The notes under the pieces were generated by a model, which was given only the letters and a program-made list of their open reading frames with translations, was not told the DNA's origin and searched no databases. Of a DNA stretch of 8,826 nt, positions 1-5,984 are shown in pieces. Position 1 is the first letter of the stretch, and each line of letters begins with the position of its first letter. This DNA comes from Thermodesulfobacteriota bacterium (GTDB lineage: Bacteria; Desulfobacterota; BSN033; UBA1163), in NCBI GenBank assembly GCA_030024065.1, contig JASEIE010000159.1, forward strand, positions 1 to 8,826, given 5' to 3'. Position numbers and translations under genes: made by a program.

Positions 1-28
1 CATAAAAATGTCTTGGGTTTAAAGGTTA

Positions 29-42
29 GGGCAACGATGCCC
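29..42 (-). terminator. Weak hairpin downstream of the minus-strand regulator
   Basis: A perfect 5-bp GC-rich stem (GGGCA/TGCCC) closes a 4-nt loop about 70 bp beyond the stop codon of the minus-strand regulator. On that strand it is followed by TAACCTTTAAA rather than a clean run of T. It is therefore at best a weak intrinsic terminator, and could be chance. The remaining bases of the first 112 show no gene or other recognisable element. Confidence 0.22.
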
Positions 43-112
43 GTTTCGTAGTTAGGTCACGTCTATCGAATTCCTTACCCCCTCACCCTTACCTGAAAAC
101 TCTAAAAGACTT

Positions 113-709
113 CTATCTCCCAGGATAGATAACGGTCAATGCCTTTGCGTTTCTTCTCTCCAATGCCCTATAAGCATGGGGGATCGAGGACTCAAAATAG
201 AGGGAATCTCCCGGCTGAAGGATATATTGTTGATCCTCTGTTCTGAACTCCAGAGTTCCTTCTAAAAGGTAAATGAACTCTTCTCCATCGTGGCTAAAAT
301 AGGATAATTGATCCACCCTTTTTCTCTTAAACTCCACCAAGAAGGGTTCCATATACTTTTTGGCCTTCTTATAAGCGAGGGCCTCATAATAGTAACCACT
401 CTCCTCCCTCCCAAAATACCGAGAGTCGATCACTTTGCTTTCATCCTTTCTCACCATGACGACCTTTTCCTCAGAGCCGTCATTCTGAAAGAAAAAACTG
501 ATGTTCGTGTTGAGGGCTTTCGAAATCTTAAGCAGGGTGGCGATGGGAGGAGAGACCATCTCCTTCTCAATCTGGGAGAGGAGGGGCTTGGAAAGGCCGG
601 TTCGATTGGAAAGATCTTGGAGCACAAAGCCTGCCTTTTTCCGGAGGTTGTGTATCTTCTTCCCAATATGAAGCTTCTTCACTTCGTGTTTGATGTCATC
701 GGAGGCCAC
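113..709 (-). CDS. XRE-family transcriptional regulator with C-terminal cupin domain
   Basis: A 198-aa cytoplasmic DNA-binding regulator. Residues about 17-74 form an XRE/Cro-type helix-turn-helix (KKIHNLRKKAG, then the recognition-helix region SKPLLSQIE, then TLLKISKALN). Residues about 120-195 form a cupin_2 barrel: the first motif is SHDGEEFIYLLEG (H140, E144, G151) and the second is PGDSLYFESSIPHA (H178). This architecture is typical of regulators that bind a small metabolite in the cupin and control an adjacent uptake or catabolic operon. It is divergent from a homologous regulator at 984-1571, with roughly 27 of 58 HTH positions identical by hand alignment. The start is uncertain. The first codon is GTG at 709-707 with no SD site before it, and a consensus promoter predicts transcription starting at or next to it. 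A second in-frame GTG at codon 10 (682-680) also lacks an SD site. GC content of the HTH-half coding DNA is near 49%, unlike its AT-rich paralog. Confidence 0.9.
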   Translation of the reverse strand: MASDDIKHEVKKLHIGKKIHNLRKKAGFVLQDLSNRTGLSKPLLSQIEKEMVSPPIATLLKISKALNTNISFFFQNDGSEEKVVMVRKDESKVIDSRYFGREESGYYYEALAYKKAKKYMEPFLVEFKRKRVDQLSYFSHDGEEFIYLLEGTLEFRTEDQQYILQPGDSLYFESSIPHAYRALERRNAKALTVIYPGR

Positions 710-727
710 AAATATTTTATAATATTT
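710..727. repeat. Inverted repeat overlapping the minus-strand promoter (candidate operator)
   Basis: AAATATT (710-716) and AATATTT (721-727) form a perfect 7-bp inverted repeat with a 4-bp spacer. It overlaps the predicted -10 box and start of the minus-strand regulator, where a bound XRE protein would block RNA polymerase. Negative autoregulation is therefore plausible. The arms are pure A/T in a very AT-rich region, so chance occurrence cannot be excluded. Confidence 0.35.
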
Positions 728-744
728 TTTAAGAACCCTGTCAA
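716..744 (-). promoter_or_regulatory. Sigma-70-like promoter for the minus-strand regulator
   Basis: Read on the minus strand, a perfect -35 box TTGACA (744-739) is followed by a 17-nt spacer and the -10 box TATAAA (721-716), five of six bases to consensus. Only ATATTT separates the -10 box from the GTG at 709, so the predicted transcription start falls on or beside the start codon. The transcript would be leaderless if that GTG is used. Confidence 0.6.
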
Positions 745-848
745 TAATTTTTTATTTATACTTAAATTATTTTTAATCTTATGAAAAAATGACGGAAAAT
801 ATTTTTGATAATTTGAACATTATAAAGACATGGCCTACAATCCAGAAA

Positions 849-860
849 GTAAAAGTTTAC
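849..860. repeat. Short palindrome GTAAA-N2-TTTAC (candidate operator)
   Basis: A perfect 5-bp inverted repeat with a 2-bp centre lies near the middle of the divergent control region. Size and symmetry suit a dimeric XRE-type repressor half-site pair, but no second copy with the same sequence was found. Assignment to either regulator is speculative. Confidence 0.25.
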
Positions 861-930
861 TATTAGTAAATATTTTTCCTTAATTAACCCTTTGTTTTTA
901 CATATAATATTCCTAATAATAATTTTTTTC

Positions 931-959
931 TTGACAGTTTTTCATTATTATGCTATCCA
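931..959 (+). promoter_or_regulatory. Sigma-70-like promoter for the plus-strand regulator (and possibly the operon)
   Basis: A perfect -35 box TTGACA (931-936) is followed by a 17-nt spacer and TATCCA (954-959) as -10. The -10 is only partly consensus but is preceded by TG at 951-952, forming an extended -10 (TGCTATCCA). The predicted start is near 966, leaving a leader of about 18 nt before the ATG at 984. The segment GGGTTAA at 966-972 lies over the predicted start and is mirrored by TTAACCC at 884-890. No clear terminator follows the regulator gene, so this promoter could also feed the transporter operon. Confidence 0.55.
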
Positions 960-983
960 ATTTTTGGGTTAAAGAGAAAAAGA

Positions 984-1571
984 ATGGAATATACTGACAT
1001 TTGTCAAAAAATTAAAGAATTGCGTAAAAAGAAAAGATTAACCATTAAGGAATTGGGGGCGAGAGCCCAAATAACCCAAGGCTATTTATCAAGAATAGAA
1101 AATAGTCGTAAACCACCTCCTATACCCACCTTATTAAAAATTGCGGAGGCTTTAAACGTCCATATCTCTTGTTTTTTTGGTGACGGAATTAGACAAAATG
1201 GCATTTCCATCATAAGAAAAAATGAAAGGAAAGAGATCATCAGGAATTTTTCTTCCTTAGGGTATATTTACGAAACAGTTGCTTACAAAAAGAGTGATAA
1301 GGTTATGGAACCACTTATTTTAACATTACCCAAGAAACTGAATCATGAAAAGATACCCTTTATGACTCATGATGGGGAAGAATTCTTATATGTCTTGAAA
1401 GGAGAGATGATCTTTTTTTATGGCGACGACAAATACCATGTCAAAGAGGGAGATTGCTTATACCTCGATCCAACCGTTCCACATAAAGGTATTTGTGCGA
1501 CCAAGAATGGTGAAGTAAAGCTACTTGTTGTCCTCTCTCCATATACCAGGAAACTAAGGGATACTTTGTAG
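984..1571 (+). CDS. XRE-family transcriptional regulator with C-terminal cupin domain (AT-rich paralog)
   Basis: A 195-aa cytoplasmic regulator with the same layout as the divergent protein at 113-709. The helix-turn-helix spans about residues 8-65 (QKIKELRKKKRLT, recognition-helix region TQGYLSRIE, then TLLKIAEALN). The cupin barrel spans about 110-187 with motifs THDGEEFLYVLKG (H129, E133, G140) and EGDCLYLDPTVPH (H167). Both proteins share YKK..K.MEP before the cupin, so they are paralogs or close homologs, but their recognition-helix residues differ and imply different operator sequences. The ATG at 984 has a weak AAAGAG site 7 nt upstream and starts directly before the HTH, as expected. 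The DNA is distinctly AT-rich: positions 1021-1260 are about 36% GC versus about 49% for the comparable half of the other regulator, suggesting a separate origin. It lies 102 bp upstream of dctP on the same strand and is the likely local regulator of the transport and oxidation genes. Confidence 0.92.
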   Translation: MEYTDICQKIKELRKKKRLTIKELGARAQITQGYLSRIENSRKPPPIPTLLKIAEALNVHISCFFGDGIRQNGISIIRKNERKEIIRNFSSLGYIYETVAYKKSDKVMEPLILTLPKKLNHEKIPFMTHDGEEFLYVLKGEMIFFYGDDKYHVKEGDCLYLDPTVPHKGICATKNGEVKLLVVLSPYTRKLRDTL

Positions 1572-1596
1572 GTGTTTGAAGGATGAAGTAATGTTT

Positions 1597-1608
1597 AAAG
1601 GAGGTGAT
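1597..1608 (+). promoter_or_regulatory. Near-perfect anti-SD match in the dctP leader, poorly placed for any start
   Basis: AAAGGAGGTGAT matches the 3' end of 16S rRNA almost completely. The nearest in-frame ATG for dctP is at 1620, about 15 nt beyond AGGAGG, which is longer than usual. A second strong SD site (AAAGGAGGG, 1661-1669) sits 5 nt before the ATG at 1674 and better explains dctP initiation. The upstream site may be a ribosome standby site, may start an 18-aa N-terminally extended form from 1620, or may be a relic. An 18-codon ORF (1591-1647) overlaps the site but starts before it. No terminator hairpin was seen in 1572-1673. Confidence 0.5.
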
Positions 1609-1673
1609 GCATTAACAATATGGATTTTGGTCGAAGATTCGGAATAATTCTAAATTCTCAAAAGGAGGGTAAC

Positions 1674-2726
1674 ATGAGGAGACTTAAATTTCTTTGCATT
1701 TTAGTGGCCTTATTAGTGGTGTTCGGATTGGAATCTATCGTTTTCGCCCAAACGCAACCGATCAAATGGAGAATGCCCACGACATGGCCGAAGGGAACGA
1801 TTCTTCAGTGGTCAGCAGACTTGTTTACCCAGATTGTGAACGAGATGAGCGGAGGAAGGTTGCAGATTACGTCGTATCCGGGCGGGGCGATCATGGGTGC
1901 ACTGGAGGTATTTGATGCAGTGCATGCGGGAACGGTGGAGGCAGCCCATGGGTCATCGGGATACTGGATTGGGAAGGAACCTTCTGGTCCTCTTTTTGCC
2001 GCTATTCCTATGGGTTTTACAGCTGAACCTTATCTCGCCTGGTTCTATGAAGGAGAGGGCCTTAAGTTGATGGCAGAGATGTATGCCAAATATAATTTGG
2101 GTTTTGTCGCTCCATGCGGAATGATTCCTCCAGAGGATTTTGCCTGGTCCCATAAACCGATCACCAAGCTGGAGGATTTCAAGGGGCTCAAATTTAGAAC
2201 ATTTGCTTTTTGGGGTGAGATTCTTTCGGGCATGGGCGCCTCAGTAGTGACCTTACCCGGAGCGGAGATCATTCCATCGCTCCAGAGAAAGGTTCTCGAT
2301 GCGGCAGAATTCAGCCTTCCCAACATTGACCGTGATCTTGGCTTTCATGAAGTTTGTAAATACCTTGCGGTCCCGGGTATCCATCAACCGAGTACAGTTT
2401 TAGACCTGTATGTGAATAAGAAAGCATGGGATAAACTCACTCCAGATTTACAGGCCATTGTTAAGTATGCATGCCAGGTGACCACAATAAGAACATTATC
2501 GAGAGCGGTCTGGCTGGACGGCCCGGCCCTTGAAAAGTTTAAAGAATATGGGACAGTGATTAATTACCTTGACCCCAAAGTGCAGCAACAACTTGCAAAG
2601 ATAGCAGATGAATTTTTTGATAAGAAGGCAGCAAAAGATCCCTTCTTTGCCAAAGTCTTAAAGTCCCAGAGGGCTTGGATGAAGTCATACAAGCTTTACC
2701 GAGACTTGATGACCCCCCAGTATTAA
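1674..2726 (+). CDS. dctP: TRAP transporter periplasmic substrate-binding subunit (DctP family, TakP-like)
   Basis: A 350-aa periplasmic binding protein that captures the substrate and delivers it to the DctQM membrane complex. I start it at ATG 1674, with AAAGGAGGG 5 nt upstream. This gives a clean Sec signal peptide: MRRLK, a hydrophobic core (about residues 6-23), then cleavage near VFA-Q at 25. An upstream in-frame ATG at 1620 would add 18 residues ahead of the signal peptide and is less likely. Family features include WPKGT near 38-42, GALEVFDAV near 75-83, AHGSSGYW near 91-98, GLKFR (161-165) carrying the arginine expected to bind the substrate carboxylate, and PGAEIIPSLQ near 185-194. 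These resemble the TakP branch, which binds 2-oxo or 2-hydroxy monocarboxylates together with a cation. The EW pair I recall at the cation site of that branch appears here as E202-F203. It is followed by an intergenic hairpin and then dctQ. The branch is recalled, not searched; the exact ligand is unknown. Confidence 0.93.
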   Translation: MRRLKFLCILVALLVVFGLESIVFAQTQPIKWRMPTTWPKGTILQWSADLFTQIVNEMSGGRLQITSYPGGAIMGALEVFDAVHAGTVEAAHGSSGYWIGKEPSGPLFAAIPMGFTAEPYLAWFYEGEGLKLMAEMYAKYNLGFVAPCGMIPPEDFAWSHKPITKLEDFKGLKFRTFAFWGEILSGMGASVVTLPGAEIIPSLQRKVLDAAEFSLPNIDRDLGFHEVCKYLAVPGIHQPSTVLDLYVNKKAWDKLTPDLQAIVKYACQVTTIRTLSRAVWLDGPALEKFKEYGTVINYLDPKVQQQLAKIADEFFDKKAAKDPFFAKVLKSQRAWMKSYKLYRDLMTPQY

Positions 2727-2749
2727 GAAGAGTTATCGTCTTTCAAATA

Positions 2750-2791
2750 GACAAGGTCATCCCCTTCCTGAATGAAAGGGATGGCCTTGTC
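2750..2791 (+). promoter_or_regulatory. Long intergenic hairpin between dctP and dctQ
   Basis: The arms 2750-2767 and 2774-2791 pair over 18 positions, with one G-U pair (2757/2784) and one C-A mismatch (2764/2777), around a 6-nt loop CTGAAT. The sequence after the stem (ATTGAGTCAAATAAGG) has no T-run, so it is not a classical intrinsic terminator. A stem-loop here would suit mRNA processing or 3'-end protection, giving more dctP than dctQM transcript. That fits the excess of binding protein over membrane subunits that TRAP systems need. The function is inference; the pairing is read directly. Confidence 0.75.
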
Positions 2792-2816
2792 ATTGAGTCA
2801 AATAAGGATGAAAGAG

Positions 2817-3323
2817 ATGAAAGCCTTCCTCGATATACTTGATAGCATTAGTGAGTTTACAGGTAAGGGAGTATCTTGGATCGTCTTGGTAATAACAATC
2901 ATGATGGGCTATGAAGTATTAGTGAGGTATGTCTTTAATGCCCCGACGCAATGGGCCTATGATATGAGTTACATGCTGGGTGGTACATTCTTCTTTATAG
3001 GCGCCTCCTATACCCTCAGGATGAAGGGCCATGTCAGGATCGACATCTTCTACAATCGCTTCTCGCCACGAACTAAAGCCCTCATTGATGTCATCTTTTC
3101 ATTGATTTTCTTCTTTCCTCTCTGGGTAGGACTTCTCTACAACTTAATCCCCTATGTTTACCTCTCCTGGTCTATTTCCGAGAAGTCTTTGGAGAGCTAC
3201 TGGAGACCACCCATCTATCCATTTAAAACCGTGATGCCGATAGGTGTTTTTCTCCTCTTGTTGCAGGGGACTGCTGAATTTATCCGTTCCCTATCGGCTC
3301 TCATAAAGGAGAAGTCCGTATGA
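2817..3323 (+). CDS. dctQ: TRAP transporter small membrane subunit (DctQ family)
   Basis: An inner-membrane protein of 168 aa from the start chosen here. Four hydrophobic segments are visible at about residues 18-38, 50-67, 88-110 and 136-158, the usual DctQ topology. The conserved loop GHVRIDIF (71-78) after the second segment is a DctQ hallmark. Starts at 2772, 2781, 2808 and 2817 are all in frame. The first two lie inside the stem of the dctP-dctQ hairpin, which argues against them. AAGGA (2804-2808) lies 8 nt before 2817, so that ATG is preferred, with 2808 possible (171 aa). The stop codon overlaps the start of dctM by 4 nt (ATGA), indicating translational coupling. It forms the membrane complex with DctM. 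Confidence 0.92.
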   Translation: MKAFLDILDSISEFTGKGVSWIVLVITIMMGYEVLVRYVFNAPTQWAYDMSYMLGGTFFFIGASYTLRMKGHVRIDIFYNRFSPRTKALIDVIFSLIFFFPLWVGLLYNLIPYVYLSWSISEKSLESYWRPPIYPFKTVMPIGVFLLLLQGTAEFIRSLSALIKEKSV

Positions 3324-4639
3324 GTCCAGAGGTCATCACCTTATTGATGTTTGCTGGAGTTCTTACTGGCATTCTTATGGGTTACCCCACCGCTTTCGTT
3401 TTAGGTGGGCTATCCATGGTCTTCGGTCTCATATTTATTGGTCCAGAAATATTCGGTTTTTTTACTCTTCGTCTCTTGACCCTGATGAAAGAGTATGTCC
3501 TTCTGGCCGTCCCCTTGTTCTTATTTATGGGTGTGTTCATGGAGAGATCGGGAGTAGCTGAGAGGCTCTTCAGCTCCATGTACCTGTTGTTAGGTGGCCT
3601 CAGGGGCGGATTAGGTATGGCCACCATAGCCATTAGCACGATCTTCGCTGCGGCCACCGGAGTGGTGGGAGCCTCTGAGGTAACAATTGGTCTCCTCGCC
3701 GTTCCCGCCATGCTTAAGCGCGGGTTTAATAAACCCCTTTTGTGCGGCACCATCTGTGCAGGAGGAACCCTTGGTATCCTGATTCCACCCAGTATCATGA
3801 TCGTTATGTATGGACCCACGGCTGGTCTTTCTGTGGCGAAGCTTCTTATGGCTGCATTTATCCCGGGTATTCTACTTGCTCTTCTTTACCTCACTTATGT
3901 CGGTATCAGATGTTATTTTAGGCCCCAGGACGGGCCACCCATTCCTCCTGAGGAAAGGAGAGTCCCGTTAGGCAAGAAAGTCATGTTGCTTCTCACCTCA
4001 ATCATTCCGCCCCTCTTCCTCATTTTTGCAGTTTTGGGAACCATCTTCTTTGGAGTCGCATCTGTGACAGAAGCGGCAGCAATGGGTGCCATTGCAAGTA
4101 TTATCCTCGCTGCTGCCTATCGACAATTGAATTTTCAGGTTATCAAAGAGGCTTGTAAAAGGACTCTGCAGATCACCAGCATGATCATGATTATTGCTGT
4201 TGGAGCGGGTTTTTTTACCAGCACCTTTGTTGCCATAGGGGGAGATAAAATTGTAAATGACGTTGTGCTTGGCCTCCCATTTGGGAATTGGGGTATTTTG
4301 GCAGCGATGATGGCAATCCTGATCGTCCTTGGGATGTTCATCGATTGGATAGGAATGGTATTCATTATCGTTCCAATCTATACTCCCATTGCCAATGCCC
4401 TCGGTTTTGATCCGATCTGGTTTGCCATGCTGGTAATTGTAAATCTACAGATCTCTTTTTTATCACCGCCCTTTGCCTATTCGATCTTCTACCTTAAAGG
4501 GATTGTTCCCCCTGAGATAACAACCGCCGATATCTACCGTGGTGTTGTCCCATTTGTGGGACTGCAAATCATCGGTCTCTCCCTATGTGTAATATTCCCA
4601 AAATTGATTACCTTTCTGCCGAGTCTAATGATGAAATAG
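3320..4639 (+). CDS. dctM: TRAP transporter large membrane subunit (DctM family)
   Basis: The 439-aa translocation channel of the TRAP transporter, driving import with an ion gradient rather than ATP. It is strongly hydrophobic along its length with about a dozen membrane segments. The family signature is complete: GVVGASEVTIG near 114-124, then CGTICAGGTLGILIPPSIM (142-160). The length is normal for the family. The ATG at 3320 overlaps the dctQ stop by 4 nt and has AAGGAGAAG about 8 nt upstream within the end of dctQ. Together with DctP and DctQ the transporter is complete. A gap of about 50 bp separates it from the racemase-like gene; it contains only a weak short inverted repeat (ACAAG/CTTGT), so cotranscription is likely. 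Confidence 0.96.
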   Translation: MSPEVITLLMFAGVLTGILMGYPTAFVLGGLSMVFGLIFIGPEIFGFFTLRLLTLMKEYVLLAVPLFLFMGVFMERSGVAERLFSSMYLLLGGLRGGLGMATIAISTIFAAATGVVGASEVTIGLLAVPAMLKRGFNKPLLCGTICAGGTLGILIPPSIMIVMYGPTAGLSVAKLLMAAFIPGILLALLYLTYVGIRCYFRPQDGPPIPPEERRVPLGKKVMLLLTSIIPPLFLIFAVLGTIFFGVASVTEAAAMGAIASIILAAAYRQLNFQVIKEACKRTLQITSMIMIIAVGAGFFTSTFVAIGGDKIVNDVVLGLPFGNWGILAAMMAILIVLGMFIDWIGMVFIIVPIYTPIANALGFDPIWFAMLVIVNLQISFLSPPFAYSIFYLKGIVPPEITTADIYRGVVPFVGLQIIGLSLCVIFPKLITFLPSLMMK

Positions 4640-4690
4640 GGATAAGAAAAAGGCACAAGAATGTGCTTGTAAAGTTTAGAAAGGGGAGAG

Positions 4691-5950
4691 ATGAACTACC
4701 CCAGAATGTACCACGTCTACCAAGTGTTCGAAGCCCCCAAGGTGGTTAACATTGAGGAAGCACTTAATCGGGAATTGGAATCTGTCCAGATCAGGTCTCG
4801 AATAAAGGAGGGATCGCGGATTGCCATCACTGCCGGAAGTCGGGGAATCGCTAACATTGATCAGATCTTAAAACATCTCGTTCATTTCCTGAAGGAAAAC
4901 TTAGCTAAACCTTTTCTTATTCCAGCAATGGGTAGCCACGGAGGAGGGACTGCAGAAGGTCAATTGGAGATTCTGAGGAGCCTTAACATCACAGAGGGGG
5001 CGATAGGCGCGCCTATCATCTCCTCGATGGAGGTTGTAGAGATCGGGAGGTCTTCTTTTGGCTTTCCCGTCTTAGTGGACAAACATGCAGCAGAAGCAGA
5101 TGGAATTATTGTTGTGAATCGTATCAAACCTCATACTGAATTTGAAGGGCCAATTGAAAGTGGACTGATGAAAATGATGGCCATTGGCATGGGGAAACAT
5201 AAGGGATGCTTAGAGGTTCACAAGCAGACCGTTCATTATGGATATCGGGAGGTCATACCGGAGATCGGCAGAATCATCTTGGAAAGGCTCCCCATCCTGT
5301 TGGGAGTAGGGATTGTAGAAAACATTTACGACGAAACAGCCATGGTCCAGGCTATCCCACCCTCCCAATTCTTGGTTGAAGAGAAAAGATTACTTGCTGA
5401 AGCCAAAAGATTGATGGCCAGGCTTCCCTTCGATAAGATGGATGTCCTGATTGTTGATGAAATGGGTAAAAATATCAGTGGCACAGGGATGGATACTAAT
5501 GTCATTGGGAGGATCATGTTTATCGGAGAGAAAGAACCTGAGCGACCCAGGATTACGAGAATCGTTGTGCTGAATTTGACCGACGAGTCCCATGGAAATG
5601 CGGTTGGCATTGGTTTGGCGGACTATACAACTCAAAGGCTCTTGGAGAAGATGGATCCCTGGGCCACATCGATCAATGCTATAACGGCCATGACCCCGGA
5701 AAAAGGAAGGATTCCCATTGTCTTGAAAACGGATAAAGAAGCCATGGAGGCCGCTCTGAATACCATCGGTGCTGTTGATCCCGAGAAGGCAAGGGTGGTC
5801 CACATCAAGAATACGCTGGAAATTGGAGAACTGGATATCTCTGAAGCCTTTATGAGAGAGGTTGAAGGTAGAGAGGACCTAAAGTTAGTCAAGGAATTAG
5901 GCCCCCTCTCCTTCGATGGCCAAGGAAATCTTAACCCTGTTATTCTTTAG
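4691..5950 (+). CDS. Lactate racemase (LarA) N-terminal-domain / DUF2088 family protein
   Basis: A 419-aa predicted cytoplasmic protein of the LarA-N (DUF2088) superfamily. Recognisable blocks are AITAGSRGI (45-53), PAMGSHGGGTAEGQ (78-91), VNRIKPHTEFEGPIESGLMK (142-161) and MAIGMGKHKG (163-172). By rough alignment R51, H83, H148 and K161 stand where LarA has its substrate-binding arginine, catalytic histidines and the lysine carrying the nickel-pincer cofactor; this residue mapping is tentative. Characterised LarA-family enzymes interconvert enantiomers of lactate and other 2-hydroxyacids. Here the gene sits between a TRAP transporter and a GlcD/GlcF oxidase, which fits a 2-hydroxyacid racemase or epimerase role (inference). 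Cofactor genes larB, larC and larE are not in the window. The start has AAGGGGAG just upstream. The C-terminal half (about 245-419) is less conserved with the reference enzyme, so another reaction on a related substrate is possible. Confidence 0.82.
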   Translation: MNYPRMYHVYQVFEAPKVVNIEEALNRELESVQIRSRIKEGSRIAITAGSRGIANIDQILKHLVHFLKENLAKPFLIPAMGSHGGGTAEGQLEILRSLNITEGAIGAPIISSMEVVEIGRSSFGFPVLVDKHAAEADGIIVVNRIKPHTEFEGPIESGLMKMMAIGMGKHKGCLEVHKQTVHYGYREVIPEIGRIILERLPILLGVGIVENIYDETAMVQAIPPSQFLVEEKRLLAEAKRLMARLPFDKMDVLIVDEMGKNISGTGMDTNVIGRIMFIGEKEPERPRITRIVVLNLTDESHGNAVGIGLADYTTQRLLEKMDPWATSINAITAMTPEKGRIPIVLKTDKEAMEAALNTIGAVDPEKARVVHIKNTLEIGELDISEAFMREVEGREDLKLVKELGPLSFDGQGNLNPVIL

Positions 5951-5984
5951 TAAGCTTACTACATATTTGATGGAGAATTTTTAT

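Larger units (their letters stand above)
710..983. promoter_or_regulatory. Divergent AT-rich control region between two regulators
   Basis: This non-coding stretch separates the two divergent regulator genes. Counting positions 721-960 by hand gives about 20% GC, far below the flanking genes. It contains one sigma-70-like promoter in each direction, described separately. The palindromic 8-mer AAATATTT occurs three times (710-717, 797-804, 868-875). A GTAAA-N2-TTTAC palindrome lies at 849-860. TTAACCC at 884-890 is mirrored by GGGTTAA at 966-972. I see no open reading frame or RNA gene in it. Inference: it holds operators for one or both XRE-cupin proteins, though some short AT-only repeats are expected by chance at this composition. 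Confidence 0.7.

Noticed and set aside
308..784. Plus-strand open reading frame of 158 codons opposite the minus-strand regulator
   Set aside because: It is antisense to a well-supported XRE-cupin gene, has no recognisable domain and runs into the AT-rich promoter region.
1591..1647. Possible 18-codon leader peptide before dctP
   Set aside because: Its ATG precedes the strong SD site rather than following it, and there is no run of regulatory codons or attenuator hairpin after it.
3382..3819. Minus-strand open reading frame of 145 codons inside dctM
   Set aside because: It is antisense to the strongly conserved DctM signature region, and its proline- and arginine-rich, low-complexity translation is typical of a shadow frame.
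4640..4690. Short inverted repeat (ACAAG/CTTGT) between dctM and the LarA-like gene
   Set aside because: The stem is only 5 bp and there is no T-run; too weak to call a terminator or regulatory structure.
5390..5803. Minus-strand open reading frame of 137 codons inside the LarA-like gene
   Set aside because: It is a shadow of the sense gene; there is no recognisable domain, SD site or independent promoter.
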